Of a stretch of 64,000 bases of DNA, positions 1-10,602 are shown in pieces (position 1 is the first letter of the stretch; every line of letters starts with the position of its first letter). The stretch lies in contig CM048552.1 of assembly GCA_026413225.1 (NCBI GenBank), positions 207,775,553 to 207,839,552 on the forward strand, written 5' to 3'. Source of the stretch: Otis tarda (Eukaryota; Chordata; Aves; Otidiformes; Otididae). The notes below the pieces were generated by a model, which saw only the letters and a program-made list of their open reading frames with translations, did not search any database and was not told the DNA's origin. Both the position numbers and the translations under genes were made by a program.

Positions 1-47
1 AGTGTCAGCTCAAGGAACTAAGAGAATTAAGACCATTATCTTAAACT

Positions 48-1205
48 CATAGAATGACAGAATAGTTTGGGTTGGAAGGGACCTTTAAAGATTATCTAGT
101 CCAACTCCTCTGCAAGAAGCAGGGACATCTCCAACCAGATCAAGTTGCTCAGAGCCTCATCTAATCTGACCTTGAATGTTTCCAGGGGTGGGGCATCCAC
201 CACCCTTCTGGGCAACATATGTCAGTGTTCTACCACCCTCACTGTAAAAAAATTTTTCCTTATATCTGATCTGAATCTACCTCCCTCTATTTTAAAACCA
301 TTACCTCTCATCCTATTGCAACAGGCCCTGCTGAAGAGTTTCTTCCCATCTTTCCTGTAAGCCCCCTTTAGGTACTGGAAGGCCACTATAAGGTCTCCCC
401 AGAGACCTTCTCTTCTCCAGGCTGAACAGCCACAACTCTCTCAGCCTGTACTCATAGGTGCACCAGCCCTCTGATCATCTTCATGGCCTCCTCTGGACTT
501 GCTCTAACAGGTCCATGTCCTTCTGATGTTGGGCCCTCCAGAGCTGGATGCAGTACTGTAGATGGGGTCTCACGAGAGCTGAGTAGAGGGGGAGAATCAC
601 CTCCCTCGACCTGCTGGCCACGCTACTCTTGATGCAGCCCAGGATGCGGTTGGCCTTCTGGGTTGCAAGCATGCATTACCAGCTCATGTTGAGCTTCTCG
701 TCCCCCAGCACTCCCAAGTCCTTCTCCTCAGGGCTGCTGCTCTCAATCTATTCTTTGCCCAGCCTGTATTTGTGCTTGGAATTGCCCCGACCCAGGTGCA
801 GGACCTTGCATTTGTCCTTGTTGAACTTCATGAGGTTTGCACAGGCCCACCCCTCCAGCCTGTCAAGGTCCCTCTGGATGGCATCCCATCCCTCCAGTGT
901 GTCGACTCCAACACACAGCTTGGTGTCACCAGAGAATTTGCTGAGGGTGCACTCTATCCCACTGTCCATGTTGCCAACAAAGATGTTGAACAGCGCCAGT
1001 CCCAATACCAACCCCTGAAGAATATGTCACTCGTCACTGGTCTCCACTTGGACTTCGAGTTGTTGACTGCAACTCCTTGAGCATGACCATCCAGCCAATT
1101 CCTTATCCACTGAGTAGTCCGTCCATCCATCAAATCCATGTCTCTCCAGTTTAGAGACAAGGATGTCATGCAAGACAATGTCAAATGCTGTTTTCCCCCC
1201 ACAGC
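48..1205 (-). mobile_element. CR1 LINE, 5'-truncated copy
   Basis: This is a non-LTR retrotransposon of the CR1 superfamily, read on the minus strand. Its 3' end lies at about 48-63, where two octamers (CATAGAAT, GACAGAAT on the plus strand) form the typical CR1 terminus. Next comes the conserved tail that reads, in element sense, 'GTTGGACTAGATAATCTTTA' and 'AAAGGTCCCTTCCAACCCAA'. Going 5' in the element, the copy covers the C-terminal tail, thumb and palm of the ORF2 reverse transcriptase. Homology stops near 1205 at the motif-A region ([18 protein letters not shown]), so all of ORF1, the endonuclease and the first part of the reverse transcriptase are missing. That is the usual CR1 outcome of incomplete target-primed reverse transcription. 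I see no clear target duplication. The copies at 10453-10602 and 40284-40681 look like the same or a close subfamily. Confidence 0.92.
100..1205 (-). pseudogene. decayed CR1 ORF2 reverse transcriptase fragment
   Basis: This is the coding remnant inside the CR1 copy, split over several minus-strand frames. In element order: motif-A segment with [18 protein letters not shown] (about 1205-1140); thumb/palm segment with [19 protein letters not shown] (about 1100-1040); palm segment with CTLSKFSGDTKL (about 945-915); the segment [20 protein letters not shown] (about 655-590); [16 protein letters not shown] (about 580-535); then the C-terminal tail towards about 100. The metal-binding box, normally F-A-D-D in CR1, reads F-S-G-D, so the first catalytic aspartate is lost. 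Frame changes near 1000 and between 745 and 675 also rule out an intact protein. It is inactive by inspection. Confidence 0.88.
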
Positions 1206-3560
1206 AGGTGAAAAACAGTTCATGAGAAACTTCATTGTCTTTTGAAATTATGCAAATATTCTCAATTAATCTTAGAGTAATGAGAATTTTGGAACGCAAA
1301 GGTTGCAGTGAATGTTTGATGAAGTAACAGTATGTCAACAGTCTAAACATGGCTTGATTATGGAAATGAAATTTGAGTAGGGAATTCAACTATTAAAGCA
1401 GAAAATGTCTAATTAAATGGAACCCATGCATTAAATTTCACTTATTCTCTACAAAGGAATTCTTTCTCAAGTTCTATTTAAGTAGTGTTACACAGCAACA
1501 TGTAATTAAAAATCTAATACCACCTTCAAGTAATAAAAGGCATCCCACTTCTAACAGGAAATAGCAGCCCACATGAGAGATTTTCATTAACTGAAACAAA
1601 TATTTACATTATCAAAATATATTTGAGGTTTTATGTTCAGCATACAGAACACAGAGCAAGGAAAAAGTAAAAGCAACAAGAAAATGCATTCATAAGCATA
1701 TGAAGTATTTACATGTCTCCTAGATAGCAGAGGAAAGGCTCTCAGCTCCTGAGTGTTTCATAAATACTAACATGAATATTCATATTTCATAAAGTTTATA
1801 CCCAAAAGCTCATCATCTTCTTATTATTTGCCGCATGCTACTCTCCAGTTAACACATTTCAGTAATTCAGTCACAAATCAGAAACAGAATTTGCATTTAC
1901 AAAAGATCATGAGTGGAAAAAAGTCGGTCCGCAGATAGCAGAGGGATTGATGGCAATGCTTACCAGCCCCTAGTGCCAGTGACAGGGATGACAGATTGGT
2001 GACCTTGTTTTCCAGCAGAAGATGCATTCCTGCTGATAGGCATCGCGCCCTGGTATATTTAGACTCCTTTATCCTGATGCCCAGCTTTGCCCTCAAACAA
2101 ACAAAGAATTCAAATGATGTGTTAGCAGTGGTTGTGTCACCACAACTCCTCAGAGCCCAAGCCGTGGTGTAGGATGCTGGCCTGGCTGGTACAACAAAGA
2201 GCAGAAACAGATTTCCTGGCCAACGCTCACAATTGGAGCTGGGTAATATCATCACTGAAAGAAAAACACAGGGATAGTTTGTTTGGTTAAAAATACATTT
2301 TCCAAGGACCAGTAATCATTATTCACATTTGATGAGTGATTTCAGATGTAAAAAGATATTTGAAAAAATAAAAATGTTTTATTTCTTAATTTTTAAATGA
2401 AGAAATGTGATTTTTCATTTTTAAAACCTTTTTAAAAATTCTGGTTTTATTACTATAGATAATGTTATTTTTTAAATAAAAGCTTAACTTTTTAATATCT
2501 AAGAGAAAAATCTGTTATAATTACATATGCACAGTCTACTTACTTACAATCTAATTAGCACACAAGCAGCCACCAGATAAAGACAGGAGGCATAGGTAGC
2601 CATTGCATTTTCCTAGCAGACAAAAGATTTTGCCAACCTGTTTCCAAACATGCCAGCAAGAAGTGAAAAGATTTGAAAAGTGAGACCTCTGACTAGTTCT
2701 TGAAGATGTTCTTCCCAAACCTGACGTGTCTGAGAGCTCAGAAGAATTTGCTTGAAAATTTAAAGCTTGCTGATAAAAGTTATTAGATATTTAAGTTCAA
2801 TCAACTTTTAGTTGGCTGTTTTGTAACTTCGTGATTCATCCTAAATAATCTAAAAAATATCATAGTCTTGTAGCTCACTTCACAGCACACAGAGAAACAA
2901 ATACTAGTAGCAAATTTCTCTCAGACCACCTAGGGTGGACCTAGAAAGTTAAGAACATGCATAATTGAACATCAGAATAGCACAAATATTTACCAAATAG
3001 TTTTAGCTGGGTAGCATAACACCCATGTCACCCAAACCCAATTTGTCCATTGGAGCTTACATTGCGGAACCAGGACTAAAGTACCCAGTATAACTAATAC
3101 ATTTGGGGCATCAGGGAATTTAAAGATTGAGAAAAACTGATGAAGAGAGAAAGTAATGGTGGTTAATACAAAATGAGATCAAAAGAAATCCATCAGTATG
3201 AAATGGGCTGTGTAGAATCCCTCCCAGTATAGCAATTGCATTAATGAGAGTGCACTTTCATGAAACAGAGTTGTTACAAACACTGGACTGTGATACTAAT
3301 TACACCCTATAAAATATAAACAACTTACAAATATAGAAAAGCTGCTCTAAAGTCTACAGTTGCCTAACACGTAGATGTAGATCTACCAGGAAGATACCAG
3401 TGTGAATTCCCTTGCTCCCCAGGCCAACTTCTGACATATGCCAGTTAACATGCACAGATCAACAAGAAAAGGCTGCAGAGAAGTAACATCATGATGGATT
3501 TAAATACCTTTGCTAATGTGAAGGGGAGTTCTCAACTCTGAAGCAGAAAGCCAAGTCAAC
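1206..3560. other. non-genic, AT-rich unique sequence
   Basis: No gene or recognisable mobile element is visible. The open frame at 1878-2255 (minus, 125 codons) has no family resemblance and no supporting context. About 2345-2525 is extremely AT-rich, with runs such as TTTTTAAATAAAAGC. The block from 2530 to 3560 is mixed-composition unique sequence. Confidence 0.5.
2345..2525. repeat. AT-rich low-complexity tract
   Basis: About 180 bases are almost entirely A and T, built from A-runs and T-runs without a fixed period. It is low-complexity DNA rather than a microsatellite. Confidence 0.6.
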
Positions 3561-6150
3561 CATGGGTTATTCAGGACATCTTGTGGTGGTATAAGGACCT
3601 GAACATGGGAAATTCAGACCCAGGGTGCAGAGTCAGTAAGGTAGGTAAGCACATGCCTTCTAAGTTGACGTCGTTTGAAAGGTACCCAGAATCACCCAGT
3701 AGCAAGGCTGGAAAGCTCTATACCATTAAACAAAGCAGGACTAGGATCCTGAGCCTTCATGACGTGGCCTGGCTGCATCCATGTTGCAGAGCATCAAGCT
3801 GAGTCCAGGCCATCCCTTGGCTATTCCTGTACTGGTAGATTAAGCAATGTCAAATAATGAACCTCGGTCCCAGAATTACATTGTCTGTGCTGTTCAGTTG
3901 CTAGAACAGCACTGGACTCCCATAGCACTCCCTAAACAATTCCCAAGGGTCTGGAATGTGGTATGAACCTGGACTGCTCACAACAGGCAGTTCAGATGCA
4001 GACATTCTGGTTTTGACTGTAACAGACTGTAAAAGTATATACACAGGCTCTGCTGTGCCACCTGGCCTCAGTGTCAGAAATGGGTCCCAAAATCTTGCAA
4101 CCCAAAGACAAAGTTCCTTTATTTGGAATATTTATTTTTTTCAGTTCACAGTACCTAGTGAACATGAAGGCTGTACTGCAGCTCAAAGTGTGATTTTTAA
4201 TTGCTGAGTGAGGGAATGTGCTGCCTTCCCTGGAGAGGATGGCATGGGGACATGCAGGGGTGCTTCAAGGTGCAAAGCCTGCTGAGATAAAGCTGAAGGC
4301 CAACGTTGAGGAGCAAAGGAAATAAAAGTGGTGCACTCTCACCCGTGTCACTTTTTTTGTGACTAGTCCAAGCATTTCTCAAACTCTTTGCATTCAAGTG
4401 ATGTAGACAAAAACCAGGAGCTAAAAGAGAGCTAGCAGTTAACAAAGGGAACTAACAGTTAAGCAATATTTCAGTTTGAGCTGTAACTCTCTTTCAACTT
4501 ACAGTAGACACATCTATTGGAACCCATCTCAGCTACTTTCTTTACCTCTGATATGGTGATTTACTATGTAAAGGTGCTCAGCATGCCTTTCACTGTGTAT
4601 TTGTAAAGGGATTACACATTGGGACTCCAATATTAGCTAAACACTGTAGTAATACAACTAATATCTGTAAGTTTATGGCAAATTGTAATGATATATCAGA
4701 CACAAAATAGTCTTTATTCCAGCATTCATTTAAAGATGCAAACCTGTAAATAATACCTTCTTATATATGTACATATCTATTAGTTCTAAGGACAAAAATA
4801 TTGAAAAGCCATTAAACTCTGGAAATAGGACTGTAAGTGATCAAACAAGTAAATTGATCCTATAGTGCAATGAAAGATGAGCATCAACAAGTAAATCAAG
4901 GCTTGTAAGACAGAGATAATCGTCTTCATTTGTGAGAACAGCCAGAAACAGGTTCAAAACAAGAAACAAGATATACGTACGCTTCATTCACTATTTTTTA
5001 GGAAGTTCAATTTTAAGTAACAGGCATAAATACTGACCTTGTGTCGTGGTTTTGTGCATCCTATTAAGCATTTAATTTAGCTCAGGATTCAGGCTCTTTG
5101 AATTAAATAAAGGTAGGAGCTGCAATTTACTCACTGCAAGCTTGTAAGAGACTTTCTCACTCTAACACCTTTGTGCATGCCTCAGCCTCCACATCTGTAG
5201 AACAAATCGAATATGTTCAGAATTTCCTCTGTGAATGTAATGCATGTTCAGCAGCACATTGCTGGAAGCTCTGTTACAGCTCCACAGCTCCAGTGTATCT
5301 GGTTAGACCCAATGACCTTTTAAGAGCACTGAGGAAAGCCTGTTGTTCCCTTAGACTTTTCTGTAAGGACTCTCTTATGCCATGATAGATCTTTGGTTTA
5401 GCCCCTTAGAGACATTCCCATCTCTTTCAGTCCTACACTGCTGCAGATCTGTTTTCAATTGTTTGAGCTGAACAAGTACTCAACAATATCACCAGCAGAA
5501 CAACAGAATATTCAGCACAAGGAGTCGAGACAGAAGAGATCAGGCAGAGAGAAACGCAGGGAGAGTTTCTCTAAAATTACACTGGCACAGTTCATTCTGA
5601 CCTAAGACCATAATTTTCTCCCTTTCTTCTCATTTAAATTCATCTTGCTGGTTATTTTTATGGTGCAGATTTCTTCCCTGCCCATTCAAACCATTGGCAA
5701 TCTGTAACTAGACTCCATCTTCATTCCCTTCTCCCTTCTTTTTTTCCAGGTGCTTTTTGGAAAGGAACATATCATCTGCTTCTCTTTGCGCTGCAACAAA
5801 AATACTGTAGGAAAACACAAAGGAAAAAGAAGAATCTTCCCTGGATAGACGTCTGGATTGCATCCTTAAGATGAAGTATTATCTCTCATGCACGTAATTG
5901 ATGGTTCAAAAAGCTATCCCTGCTTTTCAGTATTGTCTTGTTGTTGCCAGGGTGTCTTTTTATAAATACTTGCTTTTAAAAAAAGGATGGTGACAAATCT
6001 CTTTCCAGGTTTCCATGACTGCTGCAGTGTTTTATTTTGATTCATTTTGTGTTTACATCTGCTTTCAGTCTTTGTGTCACATCCTTTGAGAATCTGTCCT
6101 AATCTAATTAAGTTTCCAAAAAATTGATTGGGAATTTCATGTTACAGGCT
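3561..6150. other. non-genic unique sequence
   Basis: No gene is recognised. Short open frames at 3581-3802, 3956-4207 and 5173-5385 are isolated and unlike known proteins. A 9-bp perfect inverted repeat with an 8-nt loop lies at 3887-3912 (GTGCTGTTC and GAACAGCAC). A polypyrimidine run ending in TTTTTTTCCAG at about 5738-5750 looks like a splice acceptor, but no exon can be supported next to it. Confidence 0.45.
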
Positions 6151-6155
6151 TTCTC

Positions 6156-6208
6156 AAAAAAAAAAAAAAAAAAAAAAAAAAACCAAACCAAACAAAACAA
6201 AACAAAAC
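6156..6208. repeat. A-rich simple repeat, A(27) then (CAAAA)n
   Basis: A run of 27 A residues is followed by CCAAACCAAA and then by CAAAA units. It could be the tail of a decayed plus-strand retroposed element, but the sequence upstream matches no element I recognise. Confidence 0.85.
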
Positions 6209-8500
6209 TAAAAGGTATTTGATTTTGTCATTCTTCCCCTGAAAGATTTGTGAAGTACAGGATATAACCATAGCAGATGTGAGTAAGAAACAGAGCTCCC
6301 AAATCATCTATAATACAAAGTTATTTCACTGGGATAAGACCTTTTCCTTTCATGGACTCATCATAGTTTGTTCCAGTTCTTAGCTGGAATTTCCAATTCA
6401 CCTCGTAGACCTATATGAACCATAGAAGCAGACAGTCATATTTGCAGTCTCCATTCAGCAAACACAGAGTGTCCCTAACCCTAAGAGAATTCAAACACGT
6501 GATTAAGTTACTTTGAACAATTGTCTGAAAGCATCTTATCACTTAACAATATTTTCCATTGCATATTTGGCATTTGGCATCCTTTCAGTTGTACATCTCA
6601 TTCCAGATACATAGCTAGGTGTACGTTTTTAGTCACCCTGAGTTATGAAGCAGCTGCAGAGATTCGTACACTGGGTGAACCACACAAAACTTACACCTGC
6701 AAAACCGCACATTTACTGCAGAGTTCCCCATGAACTGGTCAAGTGCGTGAGCACGAACTCATGTCAGCAGGGACAGTTGTGCTGTTTGAAAGATGTTTGA
6801 GATTTCCTAACAACGTTTTCTTCAGGGGAAAAAAATAAACATGTAGATGCAAAGAGAAGTTTGTTGTCTTCGTCTCCAGTCCGTTTTCCAAGGCAGTGAT
6901 ACCCAGCTTTTCTTACACCGATGCACAGTAACAAAGAGATTTCTTCCACCTGGCCCTAACACCGTCAGTCATATCTTTCACTCTTTTCTCCTGGTTTTCC
7001 ACTCCAGTTGATAATATGAGGAGAAGAAGTTGTACATGTCACTAGCTTTTCTTCATGTACATTTTTACAACAGGTGAGGATCCATCTAAGCTTTATTTTC
7101 AGCTGAAAAAGTCCATTCTCCTGTGAAGAGGAGGAGTCTTTGCTCTCCCTATGCATTTTTATGAGGGGACATGTAACACAGAGGGAATCCATCCACTGAT
7201 TTTGACAAAATTCAACACATATTCCAACATATTTACCTTTCTAAATAAAAGCTCATTTGAAACACAAAAGATACATTATTGCAGTGATTTCTGATTTTCC
7301 TCTTTATTACTTTTGGGTTTCTTCCTTTTATTATGGTGTCTACTCCATTTCCTAAGTCCCTTAGTTTAAATTTAAAGTGAAATAGTTTCCAGATGCAATT
7401 TTACTGCTCCCTTACCCACATAATGAAAACTAAAAGACACTGCAGAATCCCTGTTGAGACTCCACTATCAATAAGTTTGGCAAAGACCCATCATAAAGCT
7501 TTATTACTGCTCTCCTGACTTAAAAAAAAATCTAAGTAATCTAGAACAGGATGAAGTGCAATAACAGTTTAATGGAAACAGATTCAGTTTGGGGGTGTTA
7601 TGATGCTTCTTGAGAACTTTTGCTTAAAATATGCATAAATGCACACAAGATACAGTTTGGCAAGTGGAACCCTTCATACTTTATAGAAATAAAGTGCAAT
7701 TAGTCAGTTGCAATTCAATTACGTTTGTGTGCTAAATAAGGCTACTGAGAAAAATTACATGCTGTTTGTTCCTAAAGCAAAGTACTAATACAGCTTTAAT
7801 TTGATTTTCGTTAGCCTTTATATAAAGTCAGTTTGCAACTTTTTCTTTTATAATAATAAGTGGAAAAAAAAAAACCCTACATTTTGCATTTTATATTGAA
7901 GTCAATTTGAGGCCTTTGTCAGAGAATATTTACTCCTAACACTCAGAGTAAAACGACCGACCCTGGAGGGCTAAAAGAAGGAGTTTATTTTCCTTTGACT
8001 AAATTTTATATGTAGCAAAATTAAAGATTCAAAGTCGTCTTTCTAGCAGAATGTAGTGTACCAGCCTCACTCTCTCAAAGTGCTAGTGAATCCATGAAGA
8101 CTTTATCTCCTCTTTCAAATAAAATAGAAAACTTTTTGTTTGTTTGTTTTTAGTCCAGACATACTATGCTTTTACTGGACATCAGATATATTTGAAGCTT
8201 ACTGTGGCCCAGGTAATGTCTTTGGAAACAAAATTTGACACATAACACCAAAATGGATGGAGAAAACTAATTACTGTATACAAAATTTTACCTGTAAGAC
8301 CCATATTTCTGAATGTATTCTTAGAATTGTAGCAAGTACACCTGATCAGCCTAAACAAGGTCAGAATTTAGGTCAGGGAGTAAATCAGTTCCTTTCAAAA
8401 CAGTGCAATATCTCAGGATTTACATAAACGGAGATGATTTCATCGTGCCAGTAACCTTCAAAGGGGGAAAGAGCAACAATGACCAAATATGAGGCTTAGA
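6209..8500. other. non-genic unique sequence
   Basis: There is no gene or element that I can support. The open frames at 6521-6733, 6764-6949 and 6965-7192 look like chance. About 7680-7860 is AT-rich and dense in motifs that homeodomain proteins bind (CAATTA, TTTAATTTGATTT, TTTATAATAA). A CCCTAACCCTAA stretch near 6473 is only two telomere-like units, too short to call an interstitial telomeric repeat. Confidence 0.45.
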
Positions 8501-8560
8501 AAAATTAGTAACATTAGTATAAATTAGTAAATTAGTAAAAAAAAAACCACTTAGTAAAAA
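8501..8560. repeat. cryptic ATTAGTA-type AT repeat
   Basis: Five TTAGTA motifs occur within about 60 bases, separated by short A-rich spacers, including two directly adjacent AAATTAGT copies at about 8521-8536. It reads as a decayed microsatellite. Confidence 0.6.
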
Positions 8561-10452
8561 CTTCAACTGGTAGAAACCTCCTTCCCAAATGTCCCCACCT
8601 GTATGCACAAGGAAGGGCAGAGGAGAAGCCAGCTACCAGCCCAGAGCTCCTCCTCGGGAAGGCTGCTCTCTAGACTTGCTCTCTAGACCTCTTGCCTTGC
8701 CAAGTTTCACCCCATCCAGGACTTGTTTTTCCCTGGACATCCAGCTTTCACTCATACAGGAGAATATAGTCTAAAATGTCTAGATTTTCTCCTTTCACTG
8801 CCCTTGGTTCTTCAAATTCTTTTCAGTCCAATCAGTTTCTCATCCCTGTCTCGTACCACTGCAACTTTTGAGCTAGTCATTAAAACAATCTCCAGATGAG
8901 CATCACTGTTGGTGTTGGACACCATCTGGCTTCTCCCTTGAATCAAACCACATTACAGCACTGGCTTAACCCAAGATGAGAACTTGTAGCAAAACCTGTA
9001 TCTTCCAGTGGAGGAAAAGCATTTCTATTATATTAATGATGTTTTTCTACTTGTTTTCAGGAAGAATCAAAAAATCCTTCTCTTCAAGCTGAAGGCTTTC
9101 CTTTCCCTCTCACCATCAAGCTCAGAGATTTTTCAATAAAAGACTCAGTGTCATGGGAAACACATTCCTAACACCGCTAAACTTCCCACATTTCCTCTTT
9201 TGCATTCATTTGAATGAAATTAGCTACTGGAAGAGGAATCATTTGACATCTGGCATTTAAGGAAAACAGCATTGCAGGAGACCGAAAAGACTTTTTTTTT
9301 TTTTGGAGTAGAAAACCCTGGCCTTTGGAAGGAGTGCTTACAATACTGAAGATCATGTGAGCTCCTGGATTCCAGTGCCAGCCTGTATCCATTTCAGTGT
9401 AATTGTTGAGACTTGTCTTGAAATCCAAATGCTACCATGAAAATTGTCTGCATTGTCTGATTCAGTGGAAAAAGTATTCAACAAAAATGTTAGTTCCAAA
9501 CACATCTATATTTCATCTTGACCCATTGAAACTGTAAAATTGAGTGGGTACAGCTGCTAGAGATGGTCAGGAGTGGCTGCAGTAGCAGGATGCAATCTGC
9601 TTGGACTATTTCCCATGCCAAGATGTGGAGATGCATGCACCTTACAACATAATTTTGCATATAGATGTCTATGTGAATGAGTCACTAACAAAGGATATAA
9701 TTAGAGAAGCATCATGAGGGGACTCATGTACTTTGAAATAAATTACAAAATTCATATGTAGGGCCATACTGGGCAGAGATTTTCTAATTAGACCATTAAA
9801 CATATTTATGCTGATGGTCCCCAAGACCAATCAGAGTAGAACATCTACAAATTGAGTGGAGAAGAACACATACATCTTTTTGTTTCCCATCCACCAAGGC
9901 CTATGAAATTAGAAGAAACAATACCAAGTGCAATGGATAAAGCAATTATTAATAGTCTGCAAGGGAGAAATTCACATTGCCAAGCGGGCAGTTTGGCATA
10001 GATATTCTTTCCCATCTTTAATTCCTGTGAGTCTATGGAAGAAGCTATTGACTAGATAGAGATGAAGCATGCATAATTTCATTATGTCACAATTTTACGC
10101 TTAGCATCTGGCAATGAATCTGTCTCCAAAGTAAGAAATTCAGATATGACAACAATGAACCATGAATCTGATTCTCATCTTCATTAAATTGGGTCTTCAT
10201 TGCTGTAATTTCAGTCTATTTTTTCTCCTAATAATCAGTCATTCTGATATCAGCTGATTCAGGATGTGAATAGCTAATTAAATTTGAATTATTTCATGCA
10301 TCCGAAAGAGGAAGCTGAAATTTGGCTGAATCCTTCTGAAAAAAAAAAAAAAAGGAAGAGTCAAGATGTGCTGCTCTGTAAATAAAACTGGTTTTCATAT
10401 TCTATGCAAACAGAATAGGCAATTTCTACCTCCTGAGTAACCTCATGTTTTA
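8561..10452. other. non-genic sequence with AT-rich, motif-dense segments
   Basis: No gene is recognised. A 13-bp tandem duplication (TGCTCTCTAGACY twice) lies at 8664-8689. Segments at about 9640-9860 and 10020-10330 have the dense TAATTA, ATGCAT and TGATATCAGCTGATTC texture often seen in conserved vertebrate noncoding elements. That reading is inference only and needs an alignment. Confidence 0.4.
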
Positions 10453-10602
10453 GGTGGCGGATGCCCCATCCCTGGAAGCATTCAAGGCCAGGTTGGATGG
10501 GGCTCTGAGCAACCTGATCTGGTTGGAGATGTCCCTGCTCCTTGTAGGGGGTTGGACTAGATGACCTTTAAAGGTCCCTACCAATCCAAGTTATTCTATG
10601 AT
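10453..10602 (+). mobile_element. CR1 LINE, short 3' end fragment
   Basis: About 150 bases of CR1 3' end on the plus strand. It begins abruptly at GGTGGCGGATGCCCCATC and contains the tail segment GAGCAACCTGATCTGG. It ends with AAGGTCCC and one ATTCTATG octamer at about 10592-10599. The homologous stretches in the other copies are about 48-205 and 40284-40440, both on the opposite strand. It carries only the last codons of ORF2 and the 3' untranslated end. A truncated copy this short is typical of CR1. Confidence 0.9.

Noticed and set aside
1878..2255. 125-codon minus-strand frame as a gene
   Set aside because: No family resemblance, no splice or promoter context, and a length that is ordinary for chance.
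5738..5760. TTTTTTTCCAGGTG as a splice acceptor of an exon
   Set aside because: A lone acceptor-like motif; no open frame or matching donor could be supported.
6473..6485. CCCTAACCCTAAG as an interstitial telomere repeat
   Set aside because: Only two units; expected by chance.
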